From positions 18,439,431 through 18,503,430 of the forward strand of contig NC_135564.1 in NCBI RefSeq assembly GCF_964340395.1: DNA of 64,000 nt, in the 5' to 3' direction. Below are positions 43,971 through 59,276 of this stretch, in pieces (position 1 is the stretch's first letter; each line of letters begins with the position of its first letter). The notes under the pieces are model-generated. The model made no database searches. It saw only the letters and a list, made by a program, of their open reading frames with translations, and was not told the DNA's origin. The position numbers and the translations under genes are program-made. This DNA comes from Glandiceps talaboti (Eukaryota; Hemichordata; Enteropneusta; Spengelidae).

Positions 43971-44085
43971 GCCTACAGCACGTGGTATTCCCAGGCGCTC
44001 TCCCATCCAAGTACTAACGCCCGACGCAGCTTAACTTCGGTGATCGAACGAGAACCGGTGTTTTCTACGTAGTATGGCCGTAGGC
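43971..44085 (-). rRNA. 5S rRNA gene copy 1, degenerate
   Basis: Minus-strand 5S sequence of 115 nt. Against copies 2 and 3 it has a 3-base deletion (AACGCCC for AACCACGCCC), a change in the terminal stem (CCTACAGC) and substitutions in GGCGCTC and GATCGAACG. Probably a non-functional relic at the edge of the array. Confidence 0.9.
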
Positions 44086-44235
44086 AAGCTTTAGTAGTAA
44101 AATTACAAAACTATATACTGACGACTCGTTCAATACCCACGCGCCGATACAAACACTTAGGACAGTTTTAAATTCAGGCCAAGTAAAACAAATTCTGATT
44201 ACCTGACCGACCCTACTTTATGGTGCCCGTACATG
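44086..44235. other. 5S upstream spacer, copy 1
   Basis: Upstream side of the 5S gene on the minus strand. It repeats in the other two units (TACTGACGACTCGTT, ACCGACCCTACTTTATGGTG). After GTGCCCGTAC-CTGGACG the LINE begins in units 1 and 2 but not in unit 3. Confidence 0.8.
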
Positions 44236-45570
44236 GACGGAAAAGAAAGATGAGTGGTGCAATTATTTTTCGTGATTTTTGCAAGGCGTTTGATTCTGTA
44301 GAGCATCGGTTGTTGACTGCTGCTTTGCAAAAATTTTGGTTTCGAAACAGTTTTAGTCAGTGGATAAAGACAATTTACAGAGAATGTACAAGTGCAATTA
44401 TTAATAATGGATGAGTGCCACCCTCTTTCAGTGTGCAGCGTGGTATCCGCCACGGATGTCTCTCGTCTGTTTTGTTATTTTTGATTGTGGTTGAAATTCT
44501 TGCAAATGTCATAAGGAGTGATACAGAACTTCAAGGATTTAAAGTTAGAAGTAAGAGTATCAAGATAATGCAACTTGCAGATGATATGCAAAGTAAGAAA
44601 AAATCTTTAACTAGAGTATTGAATATTACAGACGAATGCGGCAAATGTGCTGGGTTGAAGCTATATAGAGAGAAAACAGAAGGGTTGAAACAGGGACTTT
44701 GGAACAGGGAAGATCTCGGTTTAATCCCTTGGCCAATGAAGCCTATTAAAGCATTGTGTATCATTCTTTGGACATAACAAGCATGAAGTGAGGAAGCTCA
44801 ACTGGGATGATAAAATTGAAAAAATTGAAGCTATGATAAACGGGTGGAAGAAAATATACTTGAGTCTCTTTGGCAAAATAACTATTATAAAGAGTCTTGT
44901 CATGTCAAAAATTGCATATGTAGCTTCTATGATTGAAACACCAAACCTAGTGGTGCAAAGGTTGAGCAATGTATTTATCAATTTCTTGTGGGGTGGCAAA
45001 AGAAGCAAAATAAGAAGGGAAATTATTGAACAGAAATTTGAAAAGGGGGATTTACAAATGATTAACATTGATGCCTTCATAAAATCATTCAAATGTAGAT
45101 GGGTAAATCGACTAGTTAATGCAGGGAATGAAACCAGGAAAGCAATACCAGAATACCCTTTTCGGGAATTTGGAGGTTGCAAACTTAATTTTTAATTACA
45201 GTCTTGACAAAAAAAGGTCTTGTTTACATTAGGAGGAATATGCCACGTTTTGATAGGGAGGTCATTATAGACTGGTATAGGGTTGTTAGGAATAATGACA
45301 ATCTTAATTTAACACCTACATGTACGAGCGATCGTTACGTGAATTAATGTCGGAACCGTTTGGTCTTTCTCCTATCGTGACGAGCGCCATCTACGACAAA
45401 AAGTAACCAATTATTTTGTAGGCATTTCACCCTTGTATATTTTTGACTTAATTTGTTTGTGGTTCTTTTTATATATACACTATGAAATTCATAAGCAAAA
45501 AGTAATTAAAAGAATCATATCTCGAGTAATATTAAAAAGAAAAGTCATTCAAGAAATAAAAAGGTTAAAT
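44236..45570 (+). mobile_element. Tx1/L1-clade LINE, 5'-truncated, array copy B
   Basis: RT from motif A on: FRDFCKAFDSVEHRLLTAAL, then QRGIRHGC, VVEILANVIRSDTELQGFKV and LADD; then LKLYREKTEGLKQGLWN, PWPMKPIKALCI and the same post-RT segment as copy A. FDSVE, a strict INNG, RGxRHGC and WPxxPIKALxI are L1/Tx1-type motifs. Stops and frame breaks at 44414, 44777 and near 44590 show it is dead. It ends AAAAAGGTTAAAT at the 3' end of 5S copy 2. Confidence 0.9.
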
Positions 45571-45688
45571 GCCTACGGCACGTGGTATTCCCAGGCGGTC
45601 TCCCATCCAAGTACTAACCACGCCCGACGCAGCTTAACTTCGGTGATCGGACGAGAACCGGTGTTTTCTACGTAGTATGGCCGTAGGC
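45571..45688 (-). rRNA. 5S rRNA gene copy 2
   Basis: 118-nt match on the minus strand. The 5' GCCTACGGC and 3' GCCGTAGGC pair as helix I. Internal promoter elements are recognisable: box A AAGCTGCGTCGGGC and box C GGATGGGAGACCGCCTGGGA. CCGGTTCTCGTCCGATCACC is the loop B-C region. The 3' end is followed by ATTTAACCTTTTT, a Pol III T-run. Intact as far as visible. Confidence 0.97.
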
Positions 45689-45838
45689 AAGCGTTAGTAG
45701 TAAAATTACAAGACTATATACTGACGACTCGTTTAATACCCACGCGCCGATACAAACACTTAGGACAGTTTTATAATCAGGCCAAATAAAACAAATTCTG
45801 ATTACCTGACCGACCCTACTTTATGGTGCCCGTAACCT
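45689..45838. other. 5S upstream spacer, copy 2
   Basis: Same 150-bp spacer as after copy 1, ending GTGCCCGTAACCTGGACGG where LINE copy C starts. Confidence 0.8.
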
Positions 45839-47170
45839 GGACGGAAAAGAAAGATTTGTAGTGCAATTATTTTTCTTGATTTTTGAAAGGCGTTTGATTC
45901 TGTAGAGCGTCGGTTCTTGACTGCTGCTTTGCAAAAAATTGGGTTTCGAAACAGTTTTATTCAATGGATAAAGACAATTTACAGAGAATGTACAAGTACA
46001 ATTATTAATAATGGATGAGTGCCACCCTCTTTGAGTGTGCAGCGTGGTATCCGCCAAGGATGTCCCTCGTCTGCTTTGTTATTTTTTATCCTGGTACGGT
46101 TGAAATTCTTGCAAATGTCATAAGGACTGATACAGAACTTCAAGGATTTAAAGTTAGAAGTAAGAGTATCAAGATAATGCAACTTGCAGATGATATGCAA
46201 AGTAAGAAAAAATCTTTAACTAGAGTATTGAATATTACAGACGAATGCGGCAAATATGATGGGTTGAAGCTAAATAGAGAGAAAACAGAAGGGTTGAAAC
46301 TGGGACTTTGGAACAGGGAGGATCTCGGTTTAATCCCTTGGCCAATGAAGCCTATTAAAGCATTGTGTATCATTCTTTGGACATAATTATAACAAGCATG
46401 AAGTGAGGAAGCTCAACTGGGATGATACAATTGAAAAAATTGAAGCTATGATAAACGGGTGGAAGAAAAGATACTTGAGTCTCTTTGGCAAAATAACTAT
46501 TATAAAGAGTGTTGTCATGTCAAAAATTGCATATGTAGCTTCTATGATTGAAACACCAAACCTAGTGGTGCAAAGGTTGAGCAATGTATTTATCAATTTC
46601 TTGTGGGGTGGCAAAAGAAGCAAAATAAGAAGGGAAATTATTGAACAGAAATTTGAAAAGGGGGTTTTACAAATAATTAACATTGATGACTTCATAAAAT
46701 CATTCAAATGTAGATGGGTAAATCGACTAGTTAATGCAGGGAATGAAACCAGGAAAGCAATACCAGAATACCCCTTTCGGGAATTTGGAAGTTGCAAACT
46801 TAATTTTTAATTACAGTCTTGACAAAAAAGGTCTTGTTTACATTACGAGGAATATGCCATGTTTTTTTAGGGAGGTCATTATAGACTGGTATAGGGTTAT
46901 TAGGAATAATGACAATCTTCATGTAACACCTACATGTACGAGCGATCGTTACGTGAATGTCGGAACCGCTCCTATCGTGACGAGCGCCATCTACGACAAA
47001 AAGTAACCAATTATTTTGTAGGCATTTCACCCTTGTATATTTTTGACTTAATTTGTTTGTGGTTCTTTTTATATATACACTATGAAATTCATAAGCAAAA
47101 AGTAATTAAAAGAATCATAGCTCGAGTAATATTAAAAAGAAAAGTCATTCAAGAAATAAAAAGGTTAAAT
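45839..47170 (+). mobile_element. Tx1/L1-clade LINE, 5'-truncated, array copy C
   Basis: Nearly identical to copy B by eye, with the same 5' truncation point and the same 3' end, so both derive from amplification of one unit rather than independent insertions. Differences include FVIFYPGTV for FLIVV near 46080 and a small deletion at about 46958. Confidence 0.9.
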
Positions 47171-47288
47171 GCCTACGGCACGTGGTATTCCCAGGCGGTC
47201 TCCCATCCAAGTACTAACCACGCCCGACGCAGCTTAACTTCGGTGATCGGACGAGAACCGGTGTTTTCTACGTAGTATGGCCGTAGGC
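47171..47288 (-). rRNA. 5S rRNA gene copy 3
   Basis: Sequence looks identical to copy 2 over 118 nt, with the same downstream ATTTAACCTTTTT. Exactly 1,600 bases from copy 2, as copy 2 is from copy 1. Confidence 0.97.
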
Positions 47289-47752
47289 AAGCGTTAGTAG
47301 TAAAATTACAAGACTAATACTGACGACTCGTTTAATACCCACACGACGATACAAAAACTTGACAGTTATATTAATCAGGCCAAATAAATCACTTGAATTC
47401 TGATTACCTGACCGACCCTACTTTATGGTGCCCGTACCTGGACGATTGGAACCCGCGTCCCCATGGTGCTGACCCAGTCCTCCTTGCATACGGTGCACGC
47501 GTTTCTCTCAACACTAGAGAAGGAAGAGACGACTTACTCCGTATGCCACAGGACACCCAGGAACCGAGTCTATCAGCTAGCCCTCGGATGTTCTTCCGAT
47601 AAAATACGACACACAGCCGAACAACGCTATCGAGGATGGAACATGCGATCGGGCAAGCCCTCACATGCGAACTTCGTTCGCTTATAGTTATACCATCGAA
47701 AGAAAGCCCGAACGTCTAGCAGCAAGACTACCAGGAACCGTGTGACAAAACA
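47289..47752. other. 5S upstream spacer copy 3 and non-LINE flank
   Basis: The spacer is recognisable to GTGCCCGTACCTGGACG (about 47433). There the LINE is absent and moderately GC-rich sequence follows (GGAACCCGCGTCCCCATGG onward). This may be the original 5S intergenic spacer without the LINE, or the end of the array. Short frames only. Confidence 0.6.
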
Positions 47753-48016
<264 letters not shown>

Positions 48017-49955
48017 ACAAGTATAGGGACAAATAAAATAATTAAATAAACCAGCAAATAAATAGATACTCGTGGGGGTATACTAGATATGTTTTTGTAC
48101 CCATCACTATACAAAAACACAAGGGTTCACTCTAGGTCTTTCTCTGTCCCTCTTTTCATGCCTCAAAAAACACCCAAATCAATCTTAAATGACAATAAAC
48201 ACTCAGTATACGTAATTTACAGGACTCTGGCCTCTCGATTCAGCTAAAAAATAATGATAATGCAGATAATTAACACATATGAATACTGCGATGGAGATGG
48301 TGGAAATTGATTTTTAAATCACCGAAATTTGTAGTCCATGTAACAAACGTCGCCTCTTCATGTACAGTACAACCACTATCCAGAATTAAAAATATTTGAG
48401 TATTATGTGATTTCCAACTTTATGTTTGGAATTTTAGGGGTACATGATTATCGTAACAACATTTGGAATTGCGAATTTAAGTGCAAATTTATTAGTTAGT
48501 CCGAACAAACCTGAAAAAGAGAGGAGAATCGGGTAGCAATTTATTTTGATATTCCAAAGGGGTCTTGTTTTGCTTATGGAATGTATATGGGCCGGGTGGG
48601 GGGGGGGCTAATTAATATTTTTGAAACTGGAAAATGTGGAAGTTAGTCTTACTGATCATAGAATTTTAAAACTCTTGTTTACTAAAATCGAACTCGAGTA
48701 AATTCACAGTTTATGGATATTTTCACTGTGGCTGTAATTAATGACACATTTTTTTTTTAAATCTGGAGGGAAAGTTGCAAAAATTGATGAATATCTGTGA
48801 CTGTCAGCATTCACCTAGTGTCTAAAATAATTTCGCATATGATAAAAATCAGAGGCATGCAGGTGATCATTGTGCCATTGAAAAACTGAAGAGTTTTGAT
48901 AAAGCTGAGATAAGTATTCACCCCAAAGAACACTGGAAGGCGTTTGCAGTCAAGTCATGTACTTTGAGTATTACATTCTCTCTGACCCATGTTTACGAAT
49001 GTTACTTAATTTTACAATTATCAAAACTTTTGACTTTTTCATGGAATTTTCTATTCAGAAAGGCTCATGTCAACGTCACGGTACAATGACCACGTTGTGA
49101 CGTCAGCTCAAATTCTTTCGACCAAACCGACTCTTCTTTGTTTTTCTTCCAATTGAAAAGATGTTAGCATGAATAGACACTGTGAATAGGAAACTTTTAG
49201 AAACTATGCAGTCATTCAAGACAAAGACTCCGGCTTCGTGTACAGAAACGCTGTAGGTATACTGTACCTCCATCGACATAGAAATCGTACAGATCTCCCA
49301 AGCTTTGCCGAGGTTTTCGACGCTTTGCCATATAGGACTACTTCGCTGTACTCGCTTTCTGAGTTTCTACCTACACATCTTGAAACGTACAAAATGTAGG
49401 CACGTTGAGCAGCTTGAATATGCTCGGGCTGCTGATCATGATGGTCTGCCTTCCAAGTGTCTAACCAACATTTCAGGTAAGTCGACTTCAGTTAATACCA
49501 GTACAAAGCATCTTACTTCTAGACTGAATAACTCTGTATAAGTCGCTTTTAAAGGTTTTGGTAACAAACTGACTTTTACTGTTTTCGGATTGATTTGTAA
49601 CTTTTACAGTAACTAAGATATTTTTCGATTCAGTGTTTAATGTTTCACCAATCCAAGTGCATATTATTTGAAACTGAAACAACCATGCACTATGCCAATG
49701 TTTTGTTATTTAGATTCAGTTTGTCCAAATGGGAGAACTGTAAAAGTGCAATTACCAACAAAATACAGCGAAGACAATGAACGGTGTGGATCTAGATTAA
49801 ACAGTTAGAATTCTGAATATTCAATGCTACAGCCATTCACCGTTCTCTAGAGAGATAAGAACCAACGTTAAGTTTCGATTTTAATAATGACGGAATACGG
49901 TCCTATCGATTAACGCCAACATTTCAACGGACTAGCACTGGAATGGGATACTGAA
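48017..49955. other. No confident gene; possible exon ending at 49476
   Basis: Unique AT-rich sequence. A strong splice donor (TTTCAG|gtaagt at 49477) closes a frame reading VEQLEYARAADHDGLPSKCL and TNISG. I cannot assign it to a family and see no convincing continuation. A G-rich patch lies at 48594-48607. Confidence 0.3.
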
Positions 49956-50208
49956 TGTATGTACGTATGTATGTATGTACGTACGCATGTATGTATGTAT
50001 GTATGTATGTATGTATGCATGTATGCATGTATGGATGTATGTATGTATGTATGTATGTATGTATGTATGTATGACATGTATGTATGTATGTATGTATGTA
50101 TGTATGTATGTATGCATGTATGTATGTATGTATGCATGTATGTATGTATGTATGTATGTATGTATGCATGTATGTATGTATGTATGCATGTATGTATGTA
50201 TGTATGTA

Positions 50209-50244
<36 letters not shown>

Positions 50245-50304
50245 CGTATGTATGTATTGCATGTATGTATGTATGTATGTATGTATGTATGTATGTATGT
50301 ATTT
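49956..50304. repeat. (ATGT)n microsatellite with interruptions
   Basis: About 350 bases of ATGT with CATG and ACGT variants and a GT block at 50215-50240. Frames on both strands are artefacts. Confidence 0.97.
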
Positions 50305-53450
<3,146 letters not shown>

Positions 53451-53451
53451 C

Positions 53452-53962
53452 ATGAAAAATAAAATTATGTATAAGGGGGATGTTTGCCTCAATTTAGAAC
53501 GTCGGAGGCTGGGCATATACTCCCATTTAAAACAGAAACAGGCTTGTGCCGGTCTTGAAGTCGGAGACAGAAAATGTGACTTTTGCCAAAATTTACCGGT
53601 GGATAAAGTACCCTTTTTTGTTAGGAAATTATTAACATATAAGATAATAACTTTAACGCCAAACTTTAGTCATATTAATACATATGCTAAATTTAAGAGC
53701 GTAATGACAAAATTTCACATTGATATCACAAACGTCCAATGGCAGCAAACACACCATCTACAACTGAGACTTAATTATGACAACTATGTTTTTATTTATT
53801 TTATTTTATTTTTATACTTTGTGTCTCATAAGCCAGGGGGCTGGATGTGGCTCGTTGTTTATAAACTTCTCTAAGAACTGTGGTTATAATCTGATAAAAA
53901 TAAGTCCACATAGGACACGTTTAACAAACAAACAAACAAACAAACAAACAAACAAACAAACA
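53452..53962 (+). pseudogene. Decayed LINE C-terminal fragment with (CAAA)n tail
   Basis: The frame 53452-53700 reads VCLNLERRRLGIYSHLKQKQ and then RKCDFCQNLPVDKVPFF. This resembles the C-terminal cysteine region of non-LTR retrotransposon ORF2 (R-x-C-x-x-C followed by a hydrophobic F/L patch). The similarity fades after 53700, where a run of TTTATTTTATT occurs, and the piece ends at a CAAA microsatellite (53924-53962), which could be its tail. Assignment rests on pattern only. Confidence 0.35.
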
Positions 53963-56700
53963 ACAATACACAATACTGGTCACAAATCCAACACAGTTTG
54001 AGTTAGTGTTGCTCCAAGACATACAATCTGGGACCTTGTCTGAATTCTGCTCTCCCCCGCAGCATAAACAAACTTTTATTGTTGGTCCAATAATGTTGTA
54101 TTGAAATGTTCATGCCGATAGAATCTGTTGATGTATCGCAACTAAAATCATTTGTTTTATTTCATTGCCGTACATCAGAAAGGTATTCCTGACCAAATAC
54201 TTGGTGACTGTTCCAATAGTATTGCATTCCAATGTGCAGGCGGTGAAATCAGTGGAATAGTAACACCACAATACAAAACTAGCATTAATGAAGTGAGACT
54301 AAAATCAGGAAATGTTACAGCGAGGTTTACAACCATAGTCATCAATATTCTCTCTGTGTGTGTGCTACAACGAATATCCCTCAGGCTTGAATCTAGAAAT
54401 AGCTGTACATGTTTTACCTGTGATGATACCAGACAATGTTTTCCACTCATCTCGCTGACTTAGTATTCAAGTTGGTTATCTGGCTTGAAAAAACTTTCAC
54501 GTCTATAAAATCAGATAAGCAAGTTTCTAGGCTATACTTGCTAATGCCTGAATTCCTTACAATAACACCAACGTTTAATATATGATTCGTACTATAAAAC
54601 AGTTTTGGGTTAGACTTACATGTGAATAAAAAACTGTACTGTAAACCTGGGAAATCTCGCTACAGACTTCTTTTCACCTACTTCCCTAGGAAAAAAATCA
54701 CAAACATATTGTAGTGACGAAAATGCAAGACTGTATATAAACACAATGTACCAGACTGGTAATTAGTAAAACAATTAGTCTTTGAGAACTAGCTGAAGAC
54801 TGTAAAATCTCAAAAAGTTTCTAGTGACAAAAATAGCAAGGTTTACAGAATTCTCTCAGTTGAATTTTGTATTGTAATACAACAGACGACTGTCGTCTGA
54901 AGTACAATGTATTGAGACAAAGGTTTCTAGAGCATGTCTGTGTATGTGTCTTAGGTCGTAATTGATGAACAAGTATTGTTGTCGTGAGTGGACAACACTT
55001 TGTCAACGAATATAGTAGATTATAGACAGTGGAGGGAACTGTCTGTGGTCAAAGTTAACAATCACACCATGTTTAAACACTCTCTGTTTAACATCTTTGG
55101 ACACCATCTTTCAAGGACCTGAAACAAATAATTAAACAGTCATACCAAAGACAAGAATGTGTGTGATTTAGCGAACTAATCAATAAACAACGCCCAGAGT
55201 ATGAAACTGTGTATAGCTTTCTACTCTTTGGTATTCAAACACAACAGTGTGAATCAAATGAACTAGTCACCTGTGAAAAATCGTCGCTATGTCATTACCC
55301 GTGATGCACCGCAATGTTAACAGTGCACACGCCTGGTATTAAAAGAATGCATCTGTAGATCGATAGTAGACAGACAAACTTATATCGATACACCTATATT
55401 ATCGAACAATAGAATGTTTTTCGGAAATGATGCCATTCCTTTGTTAAATGAAATCAATTTTTACTAATTTTCCTCCATTAATTCGGAAAGATTCTTTCCA
55501 CAACTCAAGGCCAAAATGAAGATGTGCTTCAAAGTCAATTTCGAGACTCGAGCGGGAGAATTCCGTTGACAGATCTTTAGGATGGGGGGTCATTTCAACG
55601 GAACCCACTTATAGAAGTATGGCACAATTACAACTTTTGGGGGCGATTTTACATATGTAACGATTCCCCGTTGGCGTAGCAAGAGAATCGTAAATCGTGG
55701 CGGTACATTTGCATACGTATATATTGTACCGCCCTGTAGCTGTATACACTCCATGATACATGTATGTATAGTGCACACCCTCTATCGAAAACAACTCACA
55801 GTAATTCTAGCATTTTGTTTCGTGCATGATCAACCGAGCGATATATTTTATTCTGAATATTTGTTTTTGTTTGGTAAGAGGTATAGCAACCCGTGACCGG
55901 ACTCTGTGTAACATGTTGAATGCATGAACGATCAAATAATCAAAAAATGTGGGAATGTTGTAACATGTTTACTGGACTGGTGGTCATTTTGAAATAAATC
56001 AGGAAGAAGGAAGACATATTTTAATAAGATTTAATTGTTTGCAAAGTCTATTTATTGCCAGCTATTCCAATAAAGAACGTTTAGGTGACTTCTTTTTCAC
56101 TTTTTGAACCCGGGTTGTGAAGTCTATCATGTCGAAATGAAGTATGCGTAATCGCAGTCAGTGATAGAGGAACCATGGCTTCACCATCATAAACATGATA
56201 AAAAGCAAAATTTAAAAAATGATAATTCCGAAACAAGTGCAGGTTTTGTACGTTTCTCAATATTTAAAAAGAACATTTCAGGCTGTATTAATTAATATAA
56301 AAATTACACGTACAGTTTTGATGTTTCCAGTCTTCATGCTACGTGATCTGTAGATAAAAAGATTTGCAAAACTAAGTATGTACTCGGCGTCCTTAGTTTT
56401 GTCGATATCATGTGTGACATTACCGGGGACATTACACGGTAGTAAGCAAGTGTTATGCAAGTGAAGAGGGCGCTTCAAACTGCCTGTAGACCTCGGGGTC
56501 CTGATAAAGTTCTTTTCTTTCTTCAGCTTCATGGACACTCCAGCTACAGTTACTAAAACTGTCCAGTATTGTCAAATATCTCAGCTATTTTGCATAACAA
56601 GTGTGTTTTCTTATTCACCGTATCTTACGCATGCTTTATCATATTACGGGGCTACTTGAGCCGCTGCTCCGGTAACGCTTCGTCGCCATTTTCCTAACAA
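53963..56700. other. No gene recognised
   Basis: Unique sequence without clear repeats. Frames such as 54152-54463 and 55590-55794 show no known motif. Confidence 0.5.
56680..56695. promoter_or_regulatory. Possible YY1-type promoter element
   Basis: CGTCGCCATTTTCC contains GCCATTTT, the complement of AAAATGGC, the core of YY1 sites found at animal transcription starts. It lies about 50 bases before a candidate first exon, in a locally CpG-richer patch (GCCGCTGCTCCGGTAACGCT). Confidence 0.35.
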
Positions 56701-56738
56701 AAAAATGGTTAAAATTTTGCTGGATTGAAACATACAAA

Positions 56739-56843
56739 ATGTCTGAAAGTTTTCTGGTCAATATGGATGAGGGAGGATGGTTTTTCGAGGAGCTGCCCCA
56801 ACTTTGGCAAATCATGGGAGTGGAGGACTTTGCGTTCACCCTT
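56739..56843 (+). CDS. Candidate first coding exon, unknown product
   Basis: ATG frame MSESFLVNMDEGGWFFEELPQ... of 35 codons ending at a strong donor (CTT|gtgagtat) in phase 0. The acidic-aromatic sequence is not repeat-like. A possible phase-0 second exon (acceptor GTCAACAG at about 57073, reading YLQMGHSGIYLPSKICWLEF, donor gtaaac near 57146) would keep the frame. I do not recognise the protein and the rest of the gene is not visible. Confidence 0.3.
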
Positions 56844-59086
56844 GTGAGTATACTAGTACATTGTAACTGTATGCCTTACATACACTATGGCGGATTTGAG
56901 ATACGCTTGGGCCAAGTAAGTTTATGAAATTTAAACCCAAGACGTGCAACAGTTTAAGAAATCACTACCAATAGCAGATTGCTAATCCGATTACAAGCTG
57001 ATTTCGAGGACTTTAATCTCTATGGCCTAAAATTTACGTAATTCAACATGAAAGTTTGCTTTTTGTCAACAGTATTTGCAAATGGGTCACTCAGGTATTT
57101 ACCTGCCGTCAAAAATATGCTGGCTGGAGTTTCAGGCAGGAGAGGTAAACCATGCCGACGGGGACAGTCTTGTGCACGTTAAATTGACAAAAGTATAACT
57201 GCGGTGAATAACTTCGTATACAAATCGAGATAAAAAGAAATACTTTTTGGCTGATAGACTAAATGACCACTAGTTAACTCGGGGACATTACTTTATGTAC
57301 CATTCACGTCTGTTCCATTCGGTGATTGGCGATGTAACTGGTCGTCAACATAGCGACTTGTTGACGTCTCCAGCGTAACGAACTTCTTACGCTATGAAAC
57401 GATCAATTTACTATTGCTGAAAAGACTTATCACGTATAGCAAAAGGATTTCTTTGATAGTTTTCGGGTTTTTTAATCGAAGCGTCTCATACTACCGTGTC
57501 TAAAACGATCAGAGAAATACTAGAGTCATGGATTTCAGTAGCACAGATACTGGTCATGGTCTTACTATCTCCAGCTACCGTACAAACCACGAACGATAGC
57601 TTAATACCACGGTAAGTCCCTGTGCTAGGACTTCCGTCAAGTTTAACACCATATTGAACATTCACGTTTTCCCTAATCTGGAATATCAACATTTTTGTGG
57701 TCTAACAATGTTGATGTTCTATAGCAAATTTATCGCGGACAACGTAAATTTATTTTTATTTTTTAGAAAAGGACGCAAGGAAGCAAAAACAGAAAGGGAC
57801 CATCAACTAAATATTCGTGTTCGATTATTGAAAATATAATTAGCCAATAGTAACCTACTGAAAAAAATAATGTTACTATGCTAAGCAAAGTTTAACTTGT
57901 CTGTGATAACTTTCAAATTGGGTCACAAATACCATTGATTTAATTTTTGCCAACAAGAACCCAAAATCAAAATTCGAAACTATGCTAAAATGGAAGTTAC
58001 GTTTAGCTAATAGCATTGTGTATGTACATATGTACTAGCACAGGCACTCGAATTAATATGTGTGATTTTTTGTAAATGTATAGTAATTGTACTAATTTGC
58101 CTGTGGAAGTTAGCATCACAATGTTCTGGACAAGCTATTAACTGTCACCTTTATCCTCCTTTATCATAGTTTACATAACGGTCAGTGTGTGATTTCAAGT
58201 TTTCAAAGTAGTAATTTTATTGAACAAAGACAAACACTTCAAATTCATCCTTCTTGTTGGTATTCAAATCACCCTATCCACGGTGACACTTACAATAGGC
58301 AATAAACAATGGTTTTAAAGAAGATTACCAATTGTCAATTAGAATATAGAGGTCTCATTCTTCTTGCCAGTCCTTAATTGCCTTTCTAATCTCTTTTCTT
58401 ACCACTCAACCAAGATCTATGGTTCATGTTCAAACACTGACACTGCTTATTTATACGACTGAAGTCATTATCATATTTAGAGCAAGGTTTAGTAGCTTGG
58501 ACAACTGTTATGCAAGGCTTAGGCGTAATCATGAACGCCCTTTCTTGTATTTGAGAGCTTTGAATTTGTAATGATCCAAAATTAAGTACATATTGTTACA
58601 GACAGTAAAATGCATTATTAACAGTTATGTCACTGATTTGTGTTACCATATCAATGATAACATAGTAACATATAACCATAGAATAACACTTGTCAAATTT
58701 GTTCACAACGCTGTTTTTGTTTATATAGAGTTTGACTCTCTCTCTTTCCGTACCACTCTCTATGTCTGTCTCTCTTTCTTAACCGTTTCTTGCCGCTCTG
58801 ACTGTGTATACCCCCCTCATATCTTTTGTCTTTCAATCTCGGTAATCACGTGTCTTTTTTTATTTCATTCTCTCTCACTCCCTTTTCTTCTGCTCTAAAT
58901 TCCAGGCCCCACTCCTTCAATGCAATAGTATTTCTTAATCAATTAGGTACTTTTTTTCTTAAAATTAAAAAATTTTCACAGTGAAGTACTTCGACACTTC
59001 ACACAGTCATGGAATTGTCTTGAGTGGAGAGCTTCTTGAGAGTGTTAAAGACCAAAACAAGTCCCTGTACTTATACACAGAGAAAA
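56844..59086. other. No confident gene
   Basis: Apart from the possible exon near 57073-57145, only AT-rich unique sequence and pyrimidine-rich runs (58736-58900). Confidence 0.5.
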
Positions 59087-59087
59087 C

Positions 59088-59158
<71 letters not shown>

Positions 59159-59160
59159 GC
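59087..59160. repeat. (CAGA)n microsatellite
   Basis: About 70 bases of pure CAGA, followed by a GC-richer stretch and an ACGCACACGC/CA run to 59276. Confidence 0.97.
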
Positions 59161-59276
59161 TGGCTGGGCGGAAGGGCGGTGGTCGGTTTTGCGTAGACAG
59201 ACGGACGACCGCGGACGGACAGACATGCAGGCATATAGGCACGCATGCACGCACACGCGCGCGCACACACACACAC

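Noticed and set aside
45433-45675. Frame ending HPSTNHARRSLTSVIGREPV on the plus strand
   Set aside because: Its second half is the antisense of the 5S rRNA gene; it recurs in all three units for that reason.
54152-54463. 104-codon open frame with several Cys and Ile/Val
   Set aside because: An overlapping frame on the other strand is equally open; no motif, no splice signals, no repeat of the pattern.
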